Below, piece by piece: positions 52,380 to 60,944 of a DNA stretch of 64,000 bases. Positions within the stretch are counted from its first letter, which is position 1. Each line of letters opens with the position of its first letter. Source of the DNA: Methylotenera_A sp040079935 (GTDB lineage: Bacteria > Pseudomonadota > Gammaproteobacteria > Burkholderiales > Methylophilaceae); contig JBEBJI010000002.1 of NCBI GenBank assembly GCA_040079935.1, positions 1 to 64,000 on the forward strand. The letters run 5' to 3'. Made by a program: the position numbers and the translations under genes. The notes beneath the pieces are model-generated. The model was not told the origin of the DNA. It made no database searches and saw nothing but the letters and a program-made list of their open reading frames with translations.

Positions 52380-54619
52380 TATTTCTCTACGCAATCCACA
52401 TAATAAATCGCTTTGCCATCCACAATTTCTTTCACCAAACCGTGATTATCCGTTTCAAAGCCGGGAAATTTCTCGTTAAACTCGCGTGCAAATTTTAAGT
52501 AATTTACAATCACTTTGTTAAATTTTTCACCTGGAATTAATAGCGGAATACCAGGCGGGTAGGGTGTTAGTAGCACAGCGGTAATGCGACCCTCAAGGTC
52601 GTCAATCGCCACGCGATCAATCTCGCGATGCGCCATTTTGGCAAACGCGTCGGTCGGTTTCATCGCGGGCACCATGTCAGATAGATACATTTCAGTCGTC
52701 AGGCGAGCTACGTCATTTGCCTTGTAAACCGCATGAATTTGCTCGCATAAATCGCGCAAGCCAATTTTTTCGTAACGCGGTTGTTTTTGACAAAACTCTG
52801 GCAACACTTTCCACAGCGGTTGGTTCTTGTCGTAATCGTCTTTAAATTGCTGCAAAGCCGCTACCAACGTGTTCCAGCGACCTTTGGTAATGCCAATAGT
52901 GAACATGATAAAGAACGAATACAAGCCAGTTTTTTCAACAATAACGCCATGTTCTGCCAAGTATTTAGTGACGATTGCGGCGGGAATGCCAAATTTATTC
53001 GAGAAATCGCCTTTAATATCCAAACCTGGCGTGATGATGGTCGCTTTAATCGGATCTAGCATATTGAAGCCTGGAGCCAAATCGCCAAAATCGTGCCAAG
53101 CCTCGTTGGCGTGTAACATCCACGCTTCGCGCTCTTCTAAGCCTTCCTCGCTTAAATCGTTTGGCCCCCACACTTTAAACCACCAATCGGCACCCCAGTC
53201 TTCATCTACTTTGCGCATGGCGCGCCGGAAGTCGAGCGCTTCCATCAAGCTTTCTTCCACTAATGCCGTGCCGCCAGGCGCTTCCATCATGGCGGCGGCT
53301 ACGTCGATACTCGCGACAATCGAATATTGCGGGCTGGTTGACGTGTGCATCAAGTAGGATTCGTTGAATACATCGCGGTCGAGCTTGTTGTTTTCGGCAT
53401 CTTGTACTAAAATCTGCGACGCTTGGCTTAAGCCCGCAAGCAACTTGTGGGTGGATTGCGTTGAAAACACCATGCTTTCTTTACAACGTGGACGTCCCTC
53501 GCCAATTGCGTGATAATCGCCATAAAAATCGTGAAAAGTCGCATGTGGCAACCACGCTTCATCAAAATGAAGCGTGTCAATTTTGCCGTCCAGCATGTCT
53601 TTAATTTCTTCCACGTTATACAACACGCCATCGTAGGTCGATTGCGTAATCGTGAGTACACGCGGCTTAGCTTTTTTATCGGCAATAAAGGGGTTTCTAT
53701 CGATTTTCTTTTGAATGTTTTTCCATTCAAATTCGCTCTTTGGAATTGGTCCGATAATGCCAAAATGATTGCGTGTTGGCATTAAAAATACGGGGATTGC
53801 ACCTGTCATAATAATCGCGTGCAAAATCGATTTGTGGCAGTTGCGGTCAACAACTACCACGTCTCCTGGCGCCACGGTGCTGTTCCACACCATTTTGTTG
53901 GATGTCGATGTGCCATTGGTGACAAAATACAAATGGTCGCAATTATAAATACGCGCCGCATTGCGCTCAGAGGCTGCCACTGGACCAGTGTGGTCGAGTA
54001 ATTGACCAAGCTCATCTACCGCGTTACATACGTCGGCGCGCAACATATTTTCCCCGAAAAATTGGTGAAACATTTGGCCTACGGGTGATTTTAAAAACGC
54101 CACGCCACCCGAGTGGCCTGGGCAATGCCACGAATATGAGCCATCGGCAGCATATTCAGTTAGCGCTTTAAAAAACGGTGGAGCAAGGCTATCTAAATAC
54201 GTCCGCGCTTCGCGCAGAATATAGCGTGCAACGAATTCTGGCGTATCTTCGTACATGTGAATAAAACCGTTAAGTTCGCGCAAAATCTCGTTGGGAATGT
54301 GGCGCGAAGTGCGCGTTTCGCCATGCAAAAAGATAGGAATTTCCTCATTGCGATAACGAATTTCATCGACAAATTTACGCAAATTATCTAGCGCATCTTG
54401 ATTTTCTTCAATAATTTCATTGTCGTCAATCGACAGAATAAACGCCGAAGCGCGGCTTTGTTGTTGCGCGAAAGAGGTTAGATCGCCATAACTGGTGACG
54501 CCAAGCACTTCAACACCTTCTTCCTCGATGGCCTTAGCGAGCATGCGGATACCTAGGCCAGAAGAATTTTCTGAGCGGAAATCTTCATCGATAATGACAA
54601 CGGGAAAGCGGAACTTCAT
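52379..54619 (-). CDS. Orn/Lys/Arg decarboxylase (class I, PLP-dependent)
   Basis: 746-residue fold-type I amino-acid decarboxylase with an N-terminal response-regulator-like wing domain (residues 1-130), the PLP domain and the C-terminal domain. The PLP lysine is K392 in STQSTHKLLAGLSQASQ, and the aldimine-stabilising aspartate is in TLHFDEAWLPHA. HCPGHSGGVAF is the conserved start of the catalytic domain. It would make putrescine, cadaverine or agmatine. Specificity cannot be read safely; the motif is nearest the lysine/arginine enzymes. Together with the putrescine-degrading cluster at the window start it shows active polyamine turnover. dcd lies 13 bases upstream on the same strand. Confidence 0.87.
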   Translation of the reverse strand: MKFRFPVVIIDEDFRSENSSGLGIRMLAKAIEEEGVEVLGVTSYGDLTSFAQQQSRASAFILSIDDNEIIEENQDALDNLRKFVDEIRYRNEEIPIFLHGETRTSRHIPNEILRELNGFIHMYEDTPEFVARYILREARTYLDSLAPPFFKALTEYAADGSYSWHCPGHSGGVAFLKSPVGQMFHQFFGENMLRADVCNAVDELGQLLDHTGPVAASERNAARIYNCDHLYFVTNGTSTSNKMVWNSTVAPGDVVVVDRNCHKSILHAIIMTGAIPVFLMPTRNHFGIIGPIPKSEFEWKNIQKKIDRNPFIADKKAKPRVLTITQSTYDGVLYNVEEIKDMLDGKIDTLHFDEAWLPHATFHDFYGDYHAIGEGRPRCKESMVFSTQSTHKLLAGLSQASQILVQDAENNKLDRDVFNESYLMHTSTSPQYSIVASIDVAAAMMEAPGGTALVEESLMEALDFRRAMRKVDEDWGADWWFKVWGPNDLSEEGLEEREAWMLHANEAWHDFGDLAPGFNMLDPIKATIITPGLDIKGDFSNKFGIPAAIVTKYLAEHGVIVEKTGLYSFFIMFTIGITKGRWNTLVAALQQFKDDYDKNQPLWKVLPEFCQKQPRYEKIGLRDLCEQIHAVYKANDVARLTTEMYLSDMVPAMKPTDAFAKMAHREIDRVAIDDLEGRITAVLLTPYPPGIPLLIPGEKFNKVIVNYLKFAREFNEKFPGFETDNHGLVKEIVDGKAIYYVDCVEK

Positions 54620-54632
54620 CTAATGTCCTTAA

Positions 54633-55208
54633 TTAAATCTTAGGTAGTGTGACGCCAACCTGACCTTGATACTTGCCGCCGCGATCTTTGTAGCTAGTTT
54701 CGCAAATATCATCATCATCGGCTTCAAAAAATAGCACTTGTGCGCAGCCTTCATTGGCGTATATCTTGGCGGGCAGCGGCGTGGTGTTGCTAAATTCTAG
54801 TGTCACATAGCCTTCCCATTCTGGCTCAAATGGTGTCACGTTCACTATGATGCCACAGCGCGCGTAAGTCGATTTACCCAGACAAATAGTCAACACATTG
54901 CGTGGAATACGGAAGTATTCAACGGTTCTTGCCAGTGCAAACGAGTTGGGTGGAATGATGCAAAAATCAGCATTTACTTCTACAAATGAATTTGGGTCGA
55001 AATTTTTTGGGTCAACAATGGTGCTGTTAATATTGGTGAATAGTTTAAATTCTTTACTGCAGCGAATATCGTAACCATAGCTAGAAGTGCCGTATGAAAC
55101 CATGCGCTGACCTTCAGCATTTTGTTTCACTTGATTCGGCTCAAACGGCTCTATCATGCCGTGTTGCTCGGCCATGCGGCGTATCCATTTATCAGATTTT
55201 ATGCTCAT
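54633..55208 (-). CDS. dcd: dCTP deaminase
   Basis: 191-residue trimeric enzyme that deaminates dCTP to dUTP, supplying dUMP to thymidylate synthase. YGTSSYGYDIRCS near residue 39, the catalytic-site SFVEVNADFC, GKSTYARCGI, and PFEPEWEGYVTLEFSNTTPLP with the catalytic glutamate are all present. Length is normal. The gene begins just after a terminator that ends zwf, so it has its own promoter. Confidence 0.94.
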   Translation of the reverse strand: MSIKSDKWIRRMAEQHGMIEPFEPNQVKQNAEGQRMVSYGTSSYGYDIRCSKEFKLFTNINSTIVDPKNFDPNSFVEVNADFCIIPPNSFALARTVEYFRIPRNVLTICLGKSTYARCGIIVNVTPFEPEWEGYVTLEFSNTTPLPAKIYANEGCAQVLFFEADDDDICETSYKDRGGKYQGQVGVTLPKI

Positions 55209-55229
55209 ATTTTTTCTATTCTATACTGT

Positions 55230-55264
55230 AAAAAATAATGCCCAAGGTTTAAGTTGGGCATTAT
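55230..55264 (-). terminator. Intrinsic terminator after zwf
   Basis: An 11-bp perfect stem ATAATGCCCAA/TTGGGCATTAT with an 8-base loop (55235-55264) is followed on the minus strand by TTTTT. It lies 64 bases after the zwf stop and ahead of dcd. Confidence 0.8.
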
Positions 55265-55327
55265 AAAGTGCATTGCTTATGTTTGTGAAAAACTTTTAAT
55301 TAAACACCGCTAAAAATTATCCAAGAA

Positions 55328-56833
55328 TTAGTGGGCATCGCCGCCTAATTCAATGCTATAGCGCCAGAACTGGTCTTTAGCTTCAAAAATCACACTTGAT
55401 TCAGCTGGATCGCGACTGCCAGCCTTGTATTGATGTACAGGTGATTTATCTGCCACCCATGCTTTAACCACAGGGTCAATCAAGCGCCATTGTGCTTCAA
55501 CTTCGCTAATATGTAGATAAAGCGATGGGTCGCCTTCCATCAGGTTTAACATTAAAGACTCGTAAGAATCAATAGTTTCGTCTTCTTTTTGGCGTTGTGG
55601 CGCGTCTATGCTAAGTGTACGTGTGGCAATATCTAAGCCTGGTATTTTAGATTCGATTTCCATTTTAATGCACTCACGCGGCTGAATGTTAAGCGTGAGC
55701 CAATTTTGGTGCTGACCTTCCACCAATTGCATAGGGGCTTTTTTGAAGCGAATAGAAATCGCCGTATTGCCCTCATGCATGCGTTTTGCAGTGCGCACGT
55801 AGAATGGAACGCCTTTCCAGCGTGGGTTATCAATAAACAGCTTTAGAGCGGCGTAAGTTTCAGTCACGCTTGATGTCACGCCTTCTCTAGCTAACTCTTC
55901 CAAATAGCCGTGTACGTTCTCGCCATGACCATCTGCAACGCACACACGCCCAGCCGCATATTGTGCTCGGAAAGCGTGTTTGCTAAGGGTATTGACGGGA
56001 ATAGGGCGAATAGATTCAAGTAATTTGATTTTTTCAGCGCGGATGCTTTCTGGACTTAAATCCTTAGGTTTTTCCATTGCAACTAAAGCCAATGTTTGTA
56101 ACAAGTGACTTTGCACCATATCCCTTAAAGCGCCCGTGCTATCGTAAAACGTCGTACGGTCACCAACGCCTAAAATCTCATTATTGGTAATTTGTACGTG
56201 ATCAATGTGTTCATTATTCCAAATTGGCTCGAACATTGCGTTGGTAAAGCGTGTGAGCATTACATTTTGCAACGCAGATTTACCTAAATAATGGTCGATA
56301 CGGTAGATCTGACTTTCTTTTAGATGCTTGGTGATTTTTGCCTGTAAGTCTTGCGCACTTGGTAAATCAGTGCCAAATGGCTTTTCAATCAATACACGGC
56401 GCCAGTACTTGCTTTCGTCTAACAAACCTACACCTGAAAGCTGTTCTACTACGGGTGCAAAATCAGTTGGACGCACCGATAAGAAATAGGCCAAGTTTTG
56501 TGGGAATACACTTTCGTCGGACAAAACAGCCTTCATTTTCTTGAAAGCATCAGGGTCGGTCGGTGGATTAGCGTGGTAATGATTGCGCGCAATAAAGCGC
56601 TCATAAATTTTTTGATCATAGCCATTTTTGAATTTGGCATCCAACATACCCTTAATCTCCGCCTGCCAAGCTTCGCGTGATAGTTCGCCGCGACCAACAG
56701 AAAGAATCACCATGTGATCTGGTAGACGACCAGCAACATCAAGGCGAAACAAGCCTGGCATGAGTTTAATGCGCGATAAGTTGCCGCTTGCGCCAAACAA
56801 AACGAGGGTACATGGGTCTATTTTTCGTGTCAT
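55328..56833 (-). CDS. zwf: Glucose-6-phosphate 1-dehydrogenase
   Basis: 501-residue NAD(P)-dependent dehydrogenase, first step of the oxidative pentose phosphate branch. The dinucleotide fold starts with LVLFGASGNLSRIKLMPGLF. The active-site RIDHYLGKSALQNVM is at about residue 178. WKGVPFYVRTAKRM is also conserved. In RuMP-cycle methylotrophs Zwf, 6-phosphogluconolactonase and 6-phosphogluconate dehydrogenase form the dissimilatory cycle that oxidises formaldehyde carbon to CO2. pgl lies 1.1 kb away on the other strand. Confidence 0.95.
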   Translation of the reverse strand: MTRKIDPCTLVLFGASGNLSRIKLMPGLFRLDVAGRLPDHMVILSVGRGELSREAWQAEIKGMLDAKFKNGYDQKIYERFIARNHYHANPPTDPDAFKKMKAVLSDESVFPQNLAYFLSVRPTDFAPVVEQLSGVGLLDESKYWRRVLIEKPFGTDLPSAQDLQAKITKHLKESQIYRIDHYLGKSALQNVMLTRFTNAMFEPIWNNEHIDHVQITNNEILGVGDRTTFYDSTGALRDMVQSHLLQTLALVAMEKPKDLSPESIRAEKIKLLESIRPIPVNTLSKHAFRAQYAAGRVCVADGHGENVHGYLEELAREGVTSSVTETYAALKLFIDNPRWKGVPFYVRTAKRMHEGNTAISIRFKKAPMQLVEGQHQNWLTLNIQPRECIKMEIESKIPGLDIATRTLSIDAPQRQKEDETIDSYESLMLNLMEGDPSLYLHISEVEAQWRLIDPVVKAWVADKSPVHQYKAGSRDPAESSVIFEAKDQFWRYSIELGGDAH

Positions 56834-56859
56834 TTAATCCCTTTTAAACTACATTTTAT

Positions 56860-56948
56860 ATGCTCTGCAAGCCAATACCCCAGGGTACCTTCTCTCAAAT
56901 TCACTTCGTGAGTTTGATTCACCTTGTATCCATGCGGTTGCTGGCGCG
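56860..56948. repeat. Dispersed palindromic repeat, copy 6, with internal insert
   Basis: The left half ATGCTCTGCAAGCCAATA (56860-56877) and the right half TATCCATGCGGTTGCTGG are those of the family, but 49 bases (56878-56926) separate them. The insert contains its own hairpin, AAATTCAC-TTC-GTGAGTTT, with one mismatch. TA is present on both sides of the insert. The element sits between the dienelactone hydrolase stop and zwf. Confidence 0.7.
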
Positions 56949-57007
56949 GTGGTTTTTAGTTGTTAAACTTATAACGGCAACATAATAATAAAATTTAATG
57001 GTGCCGC

Positions 57008-57799
57008 TTAGTGTCTACTTTCAGCCGCTGCGCCATCATTTGCCATATCCAAATCGCCATAACCTAATCTGCGGTGGAACAGCGCCAATAGCAAGTTCCA
57101 GCTTTGTAATGCTAATTCAGGATCGTAGCGGTGTCCTTCGTCGCGCATAAACGCGTGCTGACCGTTAAATTCGTGCCAAGTGTAACGCGTGCCCACTTCG
57201 TCCAAGCGCGCTTTAATCATATTACGCCCTTCCATCGGTACGTGCGGATCTTGCTTGCCCCAAATGTGCAACAGCTCGCCTTTAATTTCGCCAGCTCGTT
57301 CCAGTGAGTTATCATTTTTGCCCAAGCCGAGCGCTTTTTTGTGAATGTCTGTCGCGTAAAAACAGACTGCCGCCAGCACGCCAGGGTTCATGGCAGCGCG
57401 GAAAGCCAAGTGACCACCCACGCAAATGCCCATCACGCCGAGTCTGCCCGTACAATCTTCACGCGATTTTAAGTAAGCTAAAACGGCACGTGCGTCAGTA
57501 TCGTAAGCGGTTAATGGTTTGGTTATTTTAAGCTCGTTGCCGCGCTCTGTGCCAGTGGTGTCGTAAGCAAGCACGGTGCCTGCAGGTTCAAATTCGTGAT
57601 AAATCTCTGGGCAAGCGACGATAAAACCGTGTCCAGCCAACATGGCGGCGGTGCGACGAATGGGGCCAGTTACTTGAAAAATCTCTGAATACATCAAAAT
57701 AGCAGGATATTTGCCTGGGGCGAGTGGGCGAAAAATGTGCGCACGCATGTCGCCAGTTGGCGTGTCGATGTTTACAACTTCATCATCTTTTATTAGCAT
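57008..57799 (-). CDS. Dienelactone hydrolase family protein
   Basis: 263-residue alpha/beta hydrolase. The triad is readable: nucleophile Cys in MGICVGGH, Asp in GKQDPHVP and His in NGQHAFMRDEG, as in carboxymethylenebutenolidase. FEPAGTVLAYDTTGTERGN is a loop seen in the larger, non-catabolic members. No aromatic-degradation genes are nearby, so a role in chloroaromatic metabolism is unlikely; a general esterase or lactonase is more probable. It stands between zwf and pgl, which act on a phosphorylated lactone, but a direct link is not supported. Confidence 0.8.
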   Translation of the reverse strand: MLIKDDEVVNIDTPTGDMRAHIFRPLAPGKYPAILMYSEIFQVTGPIRRTAAMLAGHGFIVACPEIYHEFEPAGTVLAYDTTGTERGNELKITKPLTAYDTDARAVLAYLKSREDCTGRLGVMGICVGGHLAFRAAMNPGVLAAVCFYATDIHKKALGLGKNDNSLERAGEIKGELLHIWGKQDPHVPMEGRNMIKARLDEVGTRYTWHEFNGQHAFMRDEGHRYDPELALQSWNLLLALFHRRLGYGDLDMANDGAAAESRH

Positions 57800-57936
57800 T
57801 TAAAGTTCCTTTTGAATAAGCCGATATAATAATGCATGGCAGTGTTTACGCACAATGATCTATGTCATAAATGCGGAAAAAAGCACGATAATTCCTGTTA
57901 AAATGCGACCTAATTTTTATCTGACTATTAAAGTAC

Positions 57937-58632
57937 ATGCAAAATAAAAACACACATCAAGTCACTCGTTGGAAACAATTCAATAGCATCGAGGCGCTAC
58001 GCCACAGCGTGTGCGATGCCATTGTGCAAAGCGCAAATGAGGCCATTGCCGAGCGCGGCCAGTTTTTGTTAGTGCTGGCAGGTGGCAACACGCCGCGCAG
58101 TATTTATAGGCGGTTGCGCGACATTGATACTGATTGGTCAAAATGGCATATTTTTTTAAACGACGATCGCTGCCTGCCTGTGGATGACGTGGAGCGTAAT
58201 AGCGTGATGGTGCGTCAAGTGTGGCTCGATCATGTCGCCATTCCAAAATCGCAAGTATTTGATATTCCAACAGAATTGGGCAATGTAGTGGCGGCTAAAA
58301 TTTTTTCTGAAACCATCAAAAACGTCGGCACTTTTGATGTGGTTATTTGCGGCCTAGGTGAAGATGGCCATACCGCCAGTTTGTTTCCTGGGCAGCCAAT
58401 AGATAACAGTGCCGATGCAGTGCCCGTGTTTAATGCCCCAAAACCGCCTGCCGACCGTGTCACCATGAGCGTGAATCGTCTAAATAACACGCGCGAAGCC
58501 ATGTTTTTAGTCACAGGTGAAGGCAAGCAAGAAGCTGTGAATAATTGGCGTAAGGGCGTGGAAATTCCCGCTGCTTTGATGGCGCCAGCGAATGGTGTGG
58601 ATGTTTATTGTTATGATGTTGAGTTGAAGTAA
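57937..58632 (+). CDS. pgl: 6-phosphogluconolactonase
   Basis: 231-residue NagB-fold lactonase (DevB/SOL type) that hydrolyses 6-phosphogluconolactone, the Zwf product. LLVLAGGNTPRSIYRRL, FLNDDRCLPVDD and GLGEDGHTASLFPG carry the phosphate and substrate contacts. It is divergent from the dienelactone hydrolase gene, with a 137-base gap. A palindromic repeat with a hairpin insert follows 10 bases after the stop. Confidence 0.92.
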   Translation: MQNKNTHQVTRWKQFNSIEALRHSVCDAIVQSANEAIAERGQFLLVLAGGNTPRSIYRRLRDIDTDWSKWHIFLNDDRCLPVDDVERNSVMVRQVWLDHVAIPKSQVFDIPTELGNVVAAKIFSETIKNVGTFDVVICGLGEDGHTASLFPGQPIDNSADAVPVFNAPKPPADRVTMSVNRLNNTREAMFLVTGEGKQEAVNNWRKGVEIPAALMAPANGVDVYCYDVELK

Positions 58633-58640
58633 ACTTAAAT

Positions 58641-58742
58641 TAACTGCCCTGTACCAGTTCTTGGCATCACCATTCTCGCTAAGTGCTAAAGCACTAAGTC
58701 GAATGCGAAACCTGCATGGATACTAGGCTACAGGGCATGTGA
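58641..58742. repeat. Dispersed palindromic repeat, copy 7, with internal insert
   Basis: Perfect 9-bp arms TGCCCTGTA (58645-58653) and TACAGGGCA (58729-58737). Between them are the family core AACCTGCATGGATACTAGGC and a 55-base insert (58654-58708) not found in copy 1. The insert folds by itself: CATTC pairs with GAATG and CTAAGTGCT with AGCACTAAG (one mismatch). TGATTTTTTT follows on the plus strand, so it probably terminates pgl; it lies between convergent genes. Confidence 0.78.
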
Positions 58743-58755
58743 TTTTTTTGTTATT

Positions 58756-59313
58756 TTAAGTCAATGATTGCTTTTCAATTAAATTCCCTAGTAACCGCAA
58801 CTGTTCTTTTTGAATCGCAATCAACTCGCTCCATTGATTTTCGCGCAGCAAATCCACCTTTTCGTGCAGCAGCATAATTTCCAGCTCAGCTTTTAGATTC
58901 ACTTCGTAATCATGCTCGGCATTTTGGCGGTCTTTTTCAGCTTGGCGGTTTTGCGACATCAAAATAATCGGCGCCTGAATCGATGCCAACATCGACAAAA
59001 ATAAATTCAGTAAAATGTAGGGGTAGGGGTCAAACGCTTTATCGTAATTAGCCAAAACGACCGAATTTAAAATTACCCAGCAAACTAAAACCACGCCAAA
59101 TAAAATAATAAACGCCCATGAGCCACCAAATTTGGCGACCGCATCGGCCGCGCGCTGGCCAAAAGTTTTGCTGTCATCTTGTTCTAACGAGGTGTTTTTA
59201 GAGATGTGCTTGCGCTCGGTGATATGCCTCGCGACTTTTTGCGTGCGCTCATCCATGGCTTCATAGCTGGTACCGATGAGTTTTTCCGTTGCGCTGTGTT
59301 TGTGATTTTTCAT
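58756..59313 (-). CDS. DUF1003 membrane protein
   Basis: 185-residue protein with two membrane helices (about residues 68-86 and 98-118) and a basic, cytoplasmic N-terminal region. GSWAFIILFGVVLVCWVILN and PYPYILLNLFLSMLASIQAP are the DUF1003 signature, and SQNRQAEKDRQNAEHDYEVN follows as a coiled coil. Function unknown. A lipoprotein gene lies 14 bases upstream on the same strand. Confidence 0.85.
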   Translation of the reverse strand: MKNHKHSATEKLIGTSYEAMDERTQKVARHITERKHISKNTSLEQDDSKTFGQRAADAVAKFGGSWAFIILFGVVLVCWVILNSVVLANYDKAFDPYPYILLNLFLSMLASIQAPIILMSQNRQAEKDRQNAEHDYEVNLKAELEIMLLHEKVDLLRENQWSELIAIQKEQLRLLGNLIEKQSLT

Positions 59314-59327
59314 AAATTCTAAGTGGC

Positions 59328-59777
59328 TTAGTTATTCATTTTTTGTGTAAGTTTTAACCAGCCATTTTTGTCTTCTAACTTTACGAATTTCGCATCTTCT
59401 CTTGATATGCAGCCATGCGAGCCCAAAAAGTCACCTTCGTATCTTGGATGCACTATAAACTCAACTACAGTTTTATCTTTTATAAACAAAAGTGATACAA
59501 CACCTTCGTTGCCTCTGCCTGTATTAAATAAGCCGTCCCACTTAAAGCCAATTTGTTTTTCTACGTCCTCAGCTAATGCATAAGGAGCAATGATGCATAC
59601 TCTATCCCAATCTGTTTTTGATAAAACTGACAAATCAAGATAGTCAAATTTTTCTCTAAGTAAGGCTTGTGTAATTTCTATACTAAGCCGTTTATTTTCT
59701 TTTTTACCCTCATCATTGCTACAACCACTAAGAAATAGTGCTATGAATAGTGCGAGAAATAGTAAGATTTTTGGCAT
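59328..59777 (-). CDS. Small lipoprotein of unknown function
   Basis: 149 residues. The signal peptide ends in the lipobox LFLSGC (lipidation at C19), followed by SNDEGKKENK, a flexible linker. The remaining 110 residues are mixed alpha/beta and I recognise no family. DWDRVCIIAPYALAEDVE and FVEFIVHP-like strands suggest a compact globular domain. Its codon use looks more AT-rich than its neighbours. It sits 12 bases after apbC on the same strand. Confidence 0.6.
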   Translation of the reverse strand: MPKILLFLALFIALFLSGCSNDEGKKENKRLSIEITQALLREKFDYLDLSVLSKTDWDRVCIIAPYALAEDVEKQIGFKWDGLFNTGRGNEGVVSLLFIKDKTVVEFIVHPRYEGDFLGSHGCISREDAKFVKLEDKNGWLKLTQKMNN

Positions 59778-59789
59778 TATCTTTCTTTC

Positions 59790-60878
59790 TTAAGTATTCT
59801 GAATCACAATATTCGGAAATTTGCTGCTATGGTCGAGCGATGCATTCGCGATTTTAATCGCGGCTTTACGTGCGATTTCTTTGTAAATACTGGCGATTTT
59901 TGAATCAGGTTGTGCAATGACGCTTGGGTTTCCGCTGTCGGTGAGTTCACGAATGCTGATGTCGAGCGGTAAACTACCAAGTAAATCCACTTTGTAATCA
60001 TCACACATTTTTTGTCCACCACCCGCACCGAATATATGTTCTTCGTGTCCACAATTGCTACAAATATGCGTACTCATATTTTCAACAATGCCTAAAATGG
60101 GGATGCCGACTTTTTCGAACATTTTCAAGCCTTTACGTGCATCCAGCAGCGCAATATCTTGCGGCGTGGTCACGATAATCGCACCAGTCACAGGTATTTT
60201 TTGCGCGAGCGTGAGTTGAATATCACCCGTGCCAGGCGGTAAATCGATGATCAAATAATCCAAATTATCCCAACGCGTTTCACGTAACAATTGTTCTAGA
60301 GCACCCGTCACCATTGGGCCGCGCCACACCATCGGCGTATCAATATCTACCAAAAATCCAATACTCATGGCTTGAATGCCATGCGCAACCATCGGGTCCA
60401 TGCTTTTGCCATCCGAGCTTTCTGGGCGACCTGAAATGCCGAGCATTTGCGGCTGGCTTGGGCCGTAAATATCGGCATCTAGCAAGCCCACCGTCGCGCC
60501 TTCAGCCGCCAGCGCCAAAGCCAAATTCACAGAAGTGGTTGATTTGCCAACGCCGCCTTTTCCTGAAGCTACTGCGATGATGTTTTTCACGTTCGGCAAC
60601 AGCGTTACGCCTTGCTGCGCCTTGTGTGCAACGATGCGGCTGCCAATATTTACGTTTACATTTTCCACGCCTTGTAGCACTTTTAAATGCGTTTCTACTA
60701 AGGTTTTGACAGAACCCATCACGCTTTTGGCAGGGTAGCCCAACACAATATCTACACTCACGTGGTTGCCCGTAATTTGAATATTTTTGGCCGATTTCGA
60801 GGTGACAAAATCACGCCCCGTGTTTGGGTCAATGAGCGTTTTTAAAGCGGTTTGGATGTCTAATTCGGTGATTGCCAT
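59790..60878 (-). CDS. apbC: Iron-sulfur cluster carrier protein ApbC (Mrp/NBP35 family)
   Basis: 362-residue P-loop ATPase that binds and transfers Fe-S clusters. It has an N-terminal DUF59 (MIP18-like) domain (residues 1-90). The deviant Walker A is GKGGVGKS at residues 106-113. The cluster-binding CSNC is about residue 275, in a region with HEEHIFGAGGG. DLPPGTGDIQLTL is the switch II region. It is divergent from metG with a 66-base gap, a gene pair often seen in Proteobacteria. Confidence 0.92.
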   Translation of the reverse strand: MAITELDIQTALKTLIDPNTGRDFVTSKSAKNIQITGNHVSVDIVLGYPAKSVMGSVKTLVETHLKVLQGVENVNVNIGSRIVAHKAQQGVTLLPNVKNIIAVASGKGGVGKSTTSVNLALALAAEGATVGLLDADIYGPSQPQMLGISGRPESSDGKSMDPMVAHGIQAMSIGFLVDIDTPMVWRGPMVTGALEQLLRETRWDNLDYLIIDLPPGTGDIQLTLAQKIPVTGAIIVTTPQDIALLDARKGLKMFEKVGIPILGIVENMSTHICSNCGHEEHIFGAGGGQKMCDDYKVDLLGSLPLDISIRELTDSGNPSVIAQPDSKIASIYKEIARKAAIKIANASLDHSSKFPNIVIQNT

Positions 60879-60944
60879 GGATATTCCTAATAAAAATGCA
60901 TTTTAACTTATGTAGAAGCCAGCGTCTTTGCTAAAATGGCGCTT

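Noticed and set aside
57008..57799. Dienelactone hydrolase as the gluconolactonase of the zwf-pgl pair
   Set aside because: A canonical pgl is next door, and the Cys-Asp-His hydrolase lacks the sugar-phosphate motifs.
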